Assembly: GCA_963578625.1 (NCBI GenBank) | Contig: CAUZEO010000342.1 | Coordinates: 1-5,666, forward strand | Direction of reading: 5' to 3' | Origin: CAUZEO01 sp963578625 | Lineage (GTDB): Bacteria; Verrucomicrobiota; Kiritimatiellia; SLOV01 | Length of the DNA: 5,666 bases | Shown here: positions 1-5,378 of the stretch, one piece after another | Layout: the number at the start of each line of letters is the position of its first letter | How positions within the stretch are numbered: the stretch's first letter is position 1 | Notes under the pieces: model-generated | Databases searched by the model: none | What the model saw: only the letters and a program-made list of their open reading frames with translations | What the model was told of the DNA's origin: nothing | Translations under genes and position numbers: made by a program

Positions 1-1241
1 TGTCCCTGGTAGGTCCCATGACAGTCGCCGACAACCTGTTTCTTGGACGTATGAAATCGGCCGCGGGCATGGTTTGCAGGCATCAGCAGGAGGACGAAGC
101 GCGCGGATGGCTGAACAGGCTCGGCGTCAATATCGATGTCTGTCGACCGGTGGAACAGTTCCCGATCGCCACGCGCCAATGCATCGAGATCGCAAAAGCT
201 CTCTCGAGACAGGCAAAAGCGCTCGTCATGGACGAGCCAACCAGCGCACTCAGCGAACCCGAAGTCGAGCGCCTGTTTGAAATGATCGACCAGGTAACCG
301 CTCAGGGGTGCGGCGTGATCTATATCACTCACAAAATGGAGGAGATTGACCGGATCGCGGACCGAATCACCGTGCTACGAGACGGGCATCGAGTCGGAAC
401 CGCCCCGGCCGAGGAACTTCCGAAATCGAAGCTGATTCAATGGATGGTCGGGCGAACCGTAGAAGATCAGTACGTACGCGGACCGTCTCACGCCGGTACG
501 AGGCGACTTCTGCTTGATCAGGTGAGCGTACATCGAAGGGGGGGCGGTCGCCACGCCGTCGTAAACAATATTTCCATGGAAGTCGGCCGAGGCGAAGTGG
601 TCGGGCTTGGAGGCCTTCGGGGCTCCGGCGCCGGCGAATTGCTGCTTGGCCTGTTTGGCGGCGTGGGCGAGGTCCGGGGCCGAATCGAACTCGATAACGA
701 ACCATATTGCGCATCAACACCACGGCAGGCGATTGAACGGGGCATAGCGTTGTTGACCAACGACCGCAAAGGAACCGGGCTGGTGCCGCCGATGTCGATC
801 ACGGCCAACATCACCTTGGCAAGCCTACGGCAATTCACCCGGTTTGGTTGGCGGCGAAAAGTGCTCGAGAGGAGGTCGGCGCAACAGGCTGCCTCTTCAC
901 TCAAGGTTCAGGCGGCATCGCTCAACATGCCGGTGAAGGCGCTTTCGGGAGGAAACCAGCAAAAGGTAGCCATCGCGAAATGGCTGCAAACCGAGCCGCG
1001 ACTGCTCCTGCTGGATGAACCAACGCGTGGAGTCGACGTAGCTGCAAAACAAGAGATTTACCAACTGATCGAACAATGGACCGCATCCGGCATTTCCATT
1101 CTCCTCATTACCAGCGAAATGCCGGAGTTGCTCGCCCTGAGTGACAGGATCGTTGTCCTGCACCGCGGCGCCATCACCGCCAAATTTTCCCGAGGCGAGG
1201 CCACCGCCCAAAAAATTCTTTCCGCCGCGATGGGATCATGA
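1..1241 (+). CDS. Sugar ABC transporter ATP-binding protein, RbsA/MglA class (5' end outside window)
   Basis: This is the ATPase subunit of a CUT2-type monosaccharide importer, with two fused nucleotide-binding domains on the cytoplasmic side of the membrane. The frame is open to the window edge. The codons before the first in-frame ATG (18) read SLVGP, joining TVADNLFLGR, which is the usual segment after the Q-loop in this family, so the real start and the first Walker A lie upstream. Numbering from that ATG: domain 1 shows Walker B VMDEPTSAL (70-78) and switch His105. Its signature region is divergent (FPIATRQ, 48-54). Domain 2 shows a degenerate Walker A (GLRGSGAG, 199-206, no Lys), a canonical LSGGNQQ signature (309-315), Walker B LLDEPTRGVD (331-340), and Ser366 where the switch His would be. 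The C-terminus is complete and resembles E. coli RbsA in length and spacing. The gene lies directly upstream of the permease, almost certainly in one transcript. Family assignment is firm; substrate is not readable from this subunit. Confidence 0.95.
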   Translation, partial: SLVGPMTVADNLFLGRMKSAAGMVCRHQQEDEARGWLNRLGVNIDVCRPVEQFPIATRQCIEIAKALSRQAKALVMDEPTSALSEPEVERLFEMIDQVTAQGCGVIYITHKMEEIDRIADRITVLRDGHRVGTAPAEELPKSKLIQWMVGRTVEDQYVRGPSHAGTRRLLLDQVSVHRRGGGRHAVVNNISMEVGRGEVVGLGGLRGSGAGELLLGLFGGVGEVRGRIELDNEPYCASTPRQAIERGIALLTNDRKGTGLVPPMSITANITLASLRQFTRFGWRRKVLERRSAQQAASSLKVQAASLNMPVKALSGGNQQKVAIAKWLQTEPRLLLLDEPTRGVDVAAKQEIYQLIEQWTASGISILLITSEMPELLALSDRIVVLHRGAITAKFSRGEATAQKILSAAMGS

Positions 1242-1242
1242 A

Positions 1243-2247
1243 TTGAAGCAGCCGAACTCAACGTACTCCCCTCTCGCCGCGCTAAACACGCCTGCCGGCC
1301 GAGCGCTGATCGCGCTGGCGATCGTCATTGTGTTTGGAGTGCTGTTTAACGCGGAAGGCGCGTTCTTTAAGCCCGGGACTCACCGGGACGCGTTCCGACA
1401 GGCGTCCGTGTACGGCATCCTCGCCTGCGGAATGACCCTCGTCATCATCACCGCCGGCATCGACCTCGCGGTGGGGAGCGTCCTGGCTCTGTCTGCCGTC
1501 TGCTGCGCCAAGATGGCCATTCATTGGCAGTGGTCGCCCTGGCTGGTCATATGCGCCACCGTCCTGGTCGGCGCCGGTTCCGGATGGGTCTCCGGCGGCG
1601 TGACCGCGCGCCTTGGCGTGCAACCATTCATTGCCACCCTCGCCATGATGGTATTCGCGCGCGGGCTGGCGAAATATTTTTCCGGCGGCATGAAAGTTTC
1701 AACGGCAGTACAACAACCCGACGGAACCTATGAATATGTAGATGTTCCCGATCTCTTCCGCATGATCGATACGCGGGTCTTCGGCGGCAATGTTTCCGTC
1801 GTCACGCTGATCTTCCTCGGTTGCGTCGCGGTCGCCTACGTGATGCTCGCGTACCACCGCTGGGGGCGGGAACTGTACGCGATTGGTGGCAACGAAGAGG
1901 CAGCTCGCCTCTCCGGCGTCCCCGTGGCCCTGTCGAAAACCCTGGCCTATGTCGCCTCGGGTGCATTTGCGGGCATCGCGGGAATCTGCCAGGCCGCACA
2001 GGAACAGCAAGGCGATCCGGAGGCCGGCACAGGGTATGAGCTTATTGCAATCGCCATGGTCGTAATCGGCGGAACCAATCTCATGGGTGGACGGGGCGGC
2101 ATGGGACTGACCCTGCTGGGAGTCATGACCATCGGTTACCTGGAAAAAATCCTCAGCATCAACGCGGTCCCGGAGGCAGCCCGGCTGATGCTGACCGGCG
2201 TCATCATCATCGCGGCAGTCTTGACCCAGCGGCGCGGGCGAACGTAG
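1243..2247 (+). CDS. Sugar ABC transporter permease, RbsC/MglC class
   Basis: This is the inner-membrane channel subunit of the same importer (BPD_transp_2 family). From the proposed TTG start the product is 334 residues, close to the 321 of E. coli RbsC. Hydrophobic spans occur at about 21-36, 54-90 (two helices around a family-typical AGIDLAVGS, 71-79), 100-146, 185-203, 232-250, 264-280, 288-305 and 312-327. The cytoplasmic coupling loop is recognisable as GRELYAIGGNEEAARLSGVP (208-227), and the VVIGGTNLMGGRGG motif (273-286) is also typical. Start choice: homology-like sequence begins near LNTPAGR (14-20). The only start-type codon in frame shortly before it is TTG 1243, preceded by GGGA at 1232-1235 with a 7-base spacer. 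A GTG at 1141 would add 34 residues overlapping the ATPase in another frame and looks wrong. The ATG at 1238, overlapping the ATPase stop as ATGA, is out of frame and ends after two codons. Product assignment is firm; the start is uncertain. Confidence 0.93.
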   Translation: MKQPNSTYSPLAALNTPAGRALIALAIVIVFGVLFNAEGAFFKPGTHRDAFRQASVYGILACGMTLVIITAGIDLAVGSVLALSAVCCAKMAIHWQWSPWLVICATVLVGAGSGWVSGGVTARLGVQPFIATLAMMVFARGLAKYFSGGMKVSTAVQQPDGTYEYVDVPDLFRMIDTRVFGGNVSVVTLIFLGCVAVAYVMLAYHRWGRELYAIGGNEEAARLSGVPVALSKTLAYVASGAFAGIAGICQAAQEQQGDPEAGTGYELIAIAMVVIGGTNLMGGRGGMGLTLLGVMTIGYLEKILSINAVPEAARLMLTGVIIIAAVLTQRRGRT

Positions 2248-2298
2248 AAGTAGTCCCGAATACCCACCGCAGCAAAGCCGAAACCAAACAAAACTTGA

Positions 2299-2325
2299 AC
2301 AGAAGGAAACAAAGAGAACGGAGAA
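2299..2325. repeat. Short 9-base-periodic tract, ACAGAAGGA type
   Basis: Three consecutive nonamers, ACAGAAGGA, AACAAAGAG and AACGGAGAA, share an A-rich half followed by a purine half, giving a 9-base period. The reverse complement has the CTTTGTTTCCTTCTGTT look of degenerate intergenic repeats that I recall from PVC-type and related genomes. It lies 51 bases after the permease stop. Its function is unknown. It could also be chance purine richness, so confidence is moderate. Confidence 0.4.
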
Positions 2326-2363
2326 GAATTTCAGTTTTCTTGTAAATCCGTAAAGCACCGGCA

Positions 2364-2388
2364 GTCGCCGAGACTTCCGATCGGCGAC
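2364..2388. terminator. Perfect stem-loop after the permease; possible attenuator, mRNA-end or termination hairpin
   Basis: GTCGCCGA (2364-2371) and TCGGCGAC (2381-2388) pair perfectly over 8 bp around a 9-base loop. No U-run follows on either strand, so it does not look like a classical intrinsic terminator. Its position 117 bases after the permease stop would suit an RNA 3'-end stabiliser, or a partial transcription barrier separating the ATPase-permease unit from the binding protein. It may equally belong to the local repeat sequence. Confidence 0.35.
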
Positions 2389-2446
2389 GCACAAGCCGGG
2401 CAGAGAATATTCGCCCCGAGCATCTGGACCCAACCCAAACAAAATG

Positions 2447-2464
2447 AACCTCGAAATACACGAA
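2447..2464. repeat. Short 9-base-periodic tract, ACACGAAA type
   Basis: Two nonamers, AACCTCGAA and ATACACGAA, are followed by ACC. They follow the pattern of the ACCACGAAATACACGAAA family of intergenic repeats that I recall from several environmental bacterial phyla. Only two units are left and they are imperfect. Being 28 bases before a second repeat of the same period supports reading it as part of one repeat-derived segment. Confidence 0.4.
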
Positions 2465-2489
2465 ACCGCGGCTCCGCAACCAAACGAAA

Positions 2490-2554
2490 TTAACCACGGA
2501 GTTTACGGAGGGGATTTTTAGTCACTCCGTGTGCTCCGTGAACTCCGGGGTAAA
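2490..2554. repeat. Imperfect inverted repeat made of 9-base CACGGAG / CTCCGTG units
   Basis: The left arm 2490-2510 and the right arm 2534-2554 are inverted copies matching at 18 of 21 positions, separated by 23 bases. Each arm is internally periodic at 9 bases: ACGGA recurs at 2496 and 2505, and CTCCG begins at 2525, 2534 and 2543. As RNA it would form a long hairpin. It resembles the palindromic CCACGGAG...CTCCGTGG repeats that I recall in planctomycete and verrucomicrobial genomes, in a mutated copy. Whether it is mobile, a transcription barrier, or inert is not visible. Confidence 0.65.
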
Positions 2555-2675
2555 TATGCTGGTCGCGATTAAGAACGATTCCTGTAGAAAGCAGTCCAAA
2601 TACGACGGCGTGCCTGCGGTAAAACTGACAATCTCTCTGGTCCATCGTACTTCATTTATCAGGAAACAGGATTTC

Positions 2676-2730
2676 GTAATTGCTTATTGGTCATTCATTG
2701 GGCATTGGGTATTTCGTCACTCGTCATTCC
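2676..2730. repeat. Degenerate ATTGGTCATT-type repeat tract upstream of the lipoprotein gene
   Basis: The tract is a run of related short words: GTAATTGC, TTATTGGTCATT, CATTGGGCATT, GGGTATTTCGTCA, CTCGTCATT. The unit is roughly CATTGG or CGTCATT, imperfect in spacing. It is A/T-rich against its GC-rich surroundings and ends at the Shine-Dalgarno of the binding-protein gene, so it would form most of the near 5' leader. Reading it as coding (an ATG at 2687 is in frame with the lipoprotein) would put an unlikely extension before the signal peptide. Confidence 0.5.
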
Positions 2731-2739
2731 AAGAAAGGA
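2731..2739 (+). promoter_or_regulatory. Ribosome binding site deciding the lipoprotein start
   Basis: AAGAAAGGA lies 7 bases before ATG 2747 and is the best Shine-Dalgarno-like sequence in the window. It selects this ATG over the in-frame ATG at 2687, which lies inside a repeat tract and would place 20 residues before a normal lipoprotein signal. Confidence 0.8.
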
Positions 2740-2746
2740 CTTCTTC

Positions 2747-3727
2747 ATGAGATTTGGTAATCTGAAATCAGAACTAATCCCTGTTTCACTTTTCGCCGCC
2801 GGCTGCCTGCTCTTCGGCTGTGGCCGCGGATCCAGCGCCCCGAGTCCGACTCCATCCGAAAAAACCGATTCTTCATCCGATGTCTTTTTGATCGGAATGA
2901 GCCAATGCAACCTTGGAGAGCCGTGGCGAGTCCAAATGAACGCGGACATCAAGGCCGAGGCCGAGACGCACGACGAGATCACCATGGTCTTCAAGGACGC
3001 GCAGAACGACACCTTGAAGCAGCGCTCTCATGTAGAGGAATTCATCAGCGCCAGCGTGGACCTTATCATGATCAGTCCTAAAGAAGCACAACCCCTCACG
3101 GAGCCGATCGCGAAGGCGTACCAGGCAGGAATACCGGTCGTCGTCCTGGACCGCGCGGTTCTTGGCGACGAGTACACCTGCTTCATTGGCGCGGACAATG
3201 TGAAAATAGGAAAAGCCGCCGGGAAGTGGATCGCCGACCAGATCGAGGAGGGCGCGAAGATTGTCGAATTGCAGGGATTGATGACCAGCGTGCCGGGCCA
3301 GGACCGACACAATGGATTCGTCGAAGGGCTTGTCGGCAAAGGAGAAGTAATCTTCTCCGCGGATATGAAATGGCTCGAACCGGAAGCAAGAAAAGAAATG
3401 GATTCCGCGTTAGCTCGATTTGACGACATCGACATCGTCTACGCTCACAACGACCCCGGCGCGCATGGCGCATACCTGGCGGCGAAAGCAGCGGACAGGG
3501 AAAAAGATATCCTTTTTGTCGGCGTCGACGCCCTTCCTCACGAAGGCGTAGCGTATGTCTCACAGGGCATTCTCAATGCAACGTTTCAGTATCCGACCGG
3601 CGGCAAAGAAGCCGTGGACGCATCGCTGAAAATTCTCTCCGGCGAAGACGTCCCTAAGAAAATCGTGCTTGGCTCCCGTTTGTTTACCGCAGAGAACGTA
3701 GCGCAGGGTGGCGAAGCTCTAGATTAG
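2747..3727 (+). CDS. Periplasmic sugar-binding lipoprotein, RbsB-like (Peripla_BP_4)
   Basis: This is the substrate-capturing component of the importer, 326 residues, probably lipid-anchored outside the inner membrane. The signal peptide covers residues 1-24, with a charged start, a hydrophobic core, and LFGC (22-25) as the likely lipobox. Phe at -2 is unusual, and AAGC (17-20) is the alternative. A Ser/Pro/Thr-rich linker (28-45) follows, then a type I binding fold from about VFLIGMSQ (46-53). Sugar-contact positions known from RbsB appear conserved by my alignment: Asp135-Arg136 (LDRAVLG), Arg187 (GQDRHNG), Asn235 (AHNDPG), Asp261 (VGVDAL) and Gln281 (FQYP). The family-typical FKDAQNDTLKQ (82-92) is also present. 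The gene follows the permease after a 499-base gap with its own strong ribosome site, and precedes galactokinase by 23 bases. That placement suggests separate control of binding-protein level. Galactose is the inferred ligand; ribose or another sugar is not excluded. Confidence 0.95.
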   Translation: MRFGNLKSELIPVSLFAAGCLLFGCGRGSSAPSPTPSEKTDSSSDVFLIGMSQCNLGEPWRVQMNADIKAEAETHDEITMVFKDAQNDTLKQRSHVEEFISASVDLIMISPKEAQPLTEPIAKAYQAGIPVVVLDRAVLGDEYTCFIGADNVKIGKAAGKWIADQIEEGAKIVELQGLMTSVPGQDRHNGFVEGLVGKGEVIFSADMKWLEPEARKEMDSALARFDDIDIVYAHNDPGAHGAYLAAKAADREKDILFVGVDALPHEGVAYVSQGILNATFQYPTGGKEAVDASLKILSGEDVPKKIVLGSRLFTAENVAQGGEALD

Positions 3728-3750
3728 TCTGGGCCACACAAGTTCGCGAG

Positions 3751-4905
3751 ATGGATTCAACCGCGGTACGAAAACGCTTCGAGCGCCTCTACGGAACCAG
3801 TCCGGTCATCGTCCGTGCACCCGGACGGGTCAACCTGATCGGAGAACATACCGATTACAACGAAGGGTTCGTGCTTCCCGCTGCAATCGATTTGGAAATC
3901 GTACTGGCGATCGGCAGAAATGATACCGGCCGGATCCGGTTCTTTGCCGAGGATCTTAATGAGAGCTTTGAGCAGGATTTCGACAACCTCCGCGTCTCGA
4001 CATCTCAGTGGGCAAATTATCTCCTGGGCGTTATCGCCCAATTCGTGGAATCCGGGGTCGCAGTCGAAGGCATCGATTGCGTGTTTGGAGGCGACATTCC
4101 CATCGGAGCGGGGTTGTCGTCATCCGCGGCAATCGAAGTGGGTTTCGCGATTGGAATCAACCATCTACTCTGCGCCGGCTTCGACAAAGTCACGATGGCG
4201 AAAATGGCGCAGTCCGCGGAACACCAATATGCGGGCGTCCACTGCGGAATCATGGATCAGTTCGCCAGCATTATGGGCAGGAAGAACCAGGCGATGAAAC
4301 TGGATTGCCGATCCCTCGAAGTTGAATATTTTCCGGCGGACCTGGCGAACTGGAAAATTGTGCTCTGCAACACTCGGGTGGAGCACGAACTTGCGGCTTC
4401 GGAGTACAATACAAGGCGTAAGGAATGTGAGCGGGGGGTTAAACTGTTGCGGCAGCACGAACCCGGGTTGAATTCGCTGCGTGACGTCTCTCCGGAACTT
4501 CTGGAAGAGCGCAGCTCCGAATTTGATCCGAAGGTGCTCAAGCGGTGCAGGTACGTGCTCGCGGAGAACAGGCGCGTTCTGAAAGTGTGCGCGCATCTGC
4601 GCGACGGAAATATTCGGACGGTCGGGCGAATCATGCACGAATCGCATGCGGGGTTGCGCGACGACTTCGAAGTAAGTTGCCCGGAGCTGGATATCCTGGA
4701 GGAGATCGCGCGCAGGGACGAGGCCGTAGCCGGCGCAAGAATGATGGGTGGGGGGTTCGGCGGCTGCACCATCAACATTGTCCACCAAGATCAGGTCAGT
4801 GGGTTTACAGATAGAGCCGGACGGGAGTATGAAAGGCAGACTGGCATTACACCTGAATTCTATGTCACGAATATAGGCGACGGATCCGGGGTCGAGGGAA
4901 AATAG
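3751..4905 (+). CDS. galK: Galactokinase
   Basis: This cytoplasmic GHMP-family kinase phosphorylates alpha-D-galactose with ATP to galactose-1-phosphate, the entry to the Leloir pathway. It has 384 residues against 382 in E. coli GalK and appears complete. The galactokinase signature PGRVNLIGEHTDYNEGFVLP covers 24-43, giving Arg26, Glu32, His33 and Asp35, the counterparts of E. coli Arg28, Glu34, His35 and Asp37. The ATP-binding motif GDIPIGAGLSSSAAIE covers 114-129. The catalytic base is Asp169 in GIMDQ (166-170). The third motif GARMMGGGFGGCTINIV covers 328-344. The C-terminal TGITPEFYV (364-372) matches the family ending. ATG 3751 gives the normal N-terminus, though no clear Shine-Dalgarno precedes it (only GCGAG next to the ATG), so translation may depend on the upstream gene 23 bases away. 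No epimerase or uridylyltransferase gene is present in the window, so the rest of the pathway must be elsewhere. Confidence 0.97.
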   Translation: MDSTAVRKRFERLYGTSPVIVRAPGRVNLIGEHTDYNEGFVLPAAIDLEIVLAIGRNDTGRIRFFAEDLNESFEQDFDNLRVSTSQWANYLLGVIAQFVESGVAVEGIDCVFGGDIPIGAGLSSSAAIEVGFAIGINHLLCAGFDKVTMAKMAQSAEHQYAGVHCGIMDQFASIMGRKNQAMKLDCRSLEVEYFPADLANWKIVLCNTRVEHELAASEYNTRRKECERGVKLLRQHEPGLNSLRDVSPELLEERSSEFDPKVLKRCRYVLAENRRVLKVCAHLRDGNIRTVGRIMHESHAGLRDDFEVSCPELDILEEIARRDEAVAGARMMGGGFGGCTINIVHQDQVSGFTDRAGREYERQTGITPEFYVTNIGDGSGVEGK

Positions 4906-4945
4906 GCCACTGCAACGATCGATCTTTTCGAAGAATGAGTCGGAT

Positions 4946-5150
4946 ATGAGTATTCAAGAACTGCAGGCAATCGACGTTCACGCGCACTACGGGAACATGG
5001 ATCGCGGGCAGGCGCAGAAGGTTTTAAACCATTGCATGTCCGGAGACGCGGAAACCGTTGTTGCCCGCGCCCGGACCGCGAACATCGAATGGACCGTGGT
5101 GTCCCCTGCTTGCGTTAATGCCGCGCGGGAGCAGTGAATGGGGACCTGGA
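4946..5150 (+). pseudogene. Truncated, frame-broken amidohydrolase (amidohydrolase_2-type N-terminus)
   Basis: The intact reading from ATG 4946 to TGA 5135-5137 is only 63 residues. It starts with IDVHAHYG (9-16), whose His12-x-His14 is the N-terminal metal-binding motif of the amidohydrolase superfamily. It continues with GDAETVVARARTANIEWTVV (33-52), like the start of about 280-residue family members. After VVSP the frame changes: codons from 5106 in another frame read LLALMPRG, which looks like the expected continuation (SPL-x-AL-(M/L)-PRG) before a stop at 5151. Restoring frame needs two added bases or one removed near the four-C run at 5103-5106. The rest of the barrel and its other metal ligands are missing. 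It lies 40 bases after galK and was probably the next gene of the operon. The remnant is unlikely to be active; a sequencing error cannot explain the missing bulk of the domain. Confidence 0.65.
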
Positions 5151-5372
5151 TAGCCTGTTCCGCATCACGAAACTGCGATGGGAGGTCGGCGAGGATCTCT
5201 TTGCCCGCGTCACGCGCGGGACCTGATTGCCGGCAGTTTCGGCAAGACGTTCATCTGGCTTAAAGATCCGGAATTCTCGAACCGGATCCTGCCGCCCTGT
5301 GTGGGTCTCAGCGAGAAAGAGTCTCGTATTTGTCGGGATATCTACAAATCCAGGTTTGCCGACATTCCGTAG
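5131..5372 (+). pseudogene. Unidentified coding remnant split over two frames
   Basis: After the amidohydrolase break, two consecutive readings look protein-like. One frame gives NGDLDSLFRITKLRWEVGED (codons from 5137) and runs to TGA near 5224-5226. A different frame from about 5217 gives RDLIAGSFGKTFIWLKDPEF and continues to TAG 5370-5372. Joined near 5209-5222 they would make roughly 80 residues with balanced composition. The switch point coincides with a small perfect hairpin, CCCGCG (5204-5209) and CGCGGG (5215-5220). I do not recognise the family. It could be the decayed continuation of the amidohydrolase, or the tail of another lost gene fused to it by deletion. Alternatively the readings are chance. 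An ATG at 5178 opens a 64-codon frame, but without a ribosome site I do not call it a gene. Confidence 0.3.
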
Positions 5373-5378
5373 CCGCAA

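Larger units (their letters stand above)
2248..2746. other. Intergenic region between permease and binding protein: repeat mosaic, no gene
   Basis: This stretch splits the transporter operon. I find no convincing coding region: readings on both strands are short or of skewed composition and contain the repeats. It holds, in order: a 9-base-periodic purine tract (2299-2325), a perfect 8-bp hairpin (2364-2388), a second 9-base-periodic tract (2447-2464), an imperfect inverted repeat built of CACGGAG/CTCCGTG units (2490-2554), and a degenerate ATTGGTCATT tract (2676-2730). A Shine-Dalgarno for the lipoprotein gene follows. A CTGACA at 2625-2630 could be a -35 element, but no good -10 lies 16-18 bases downstream, so I call no promoter. 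No operator palindrome is evident. Confidence 0.75.

Noticed and set aside
1141..1242. GTG at 1141 as the start of the permease
   Set aside because: It would add 34 Pro/Lys-rich residues encoded out of frame over the ATPase 3' end; conserved permease sequence starts only near 1282.
1699..2497. Long minus-strand reading frames over the permease end and the intergenic region
   Set aside because: They are shadows of the permease that run into repeat sequence, with skewed composition and no recognisable domain.
2490..2554. Possible CRISPR array from the CACGGAG/CTCCGTG units
   Set aside because: Units are 9 bases apart with no spacers, occur in inverted orientation, and no cas genes are present.
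2625..2660. CTGACA as the -35 element of a promoter for the binding-protein gene
   Set aside because: No acceptable -10 hexamer lies 16-18 bases downstream, and promoter rules for this phylum are uncertain.
2687..2746. ATG 2687 as the start of the binding lipoprotein
   Set aside because: The extra 20 residues come from a repeat tract and would bury the signal peptide; ATG 2747 has a strong Shine-Dalgarno and gives a normal lipoprotein N-terminus.
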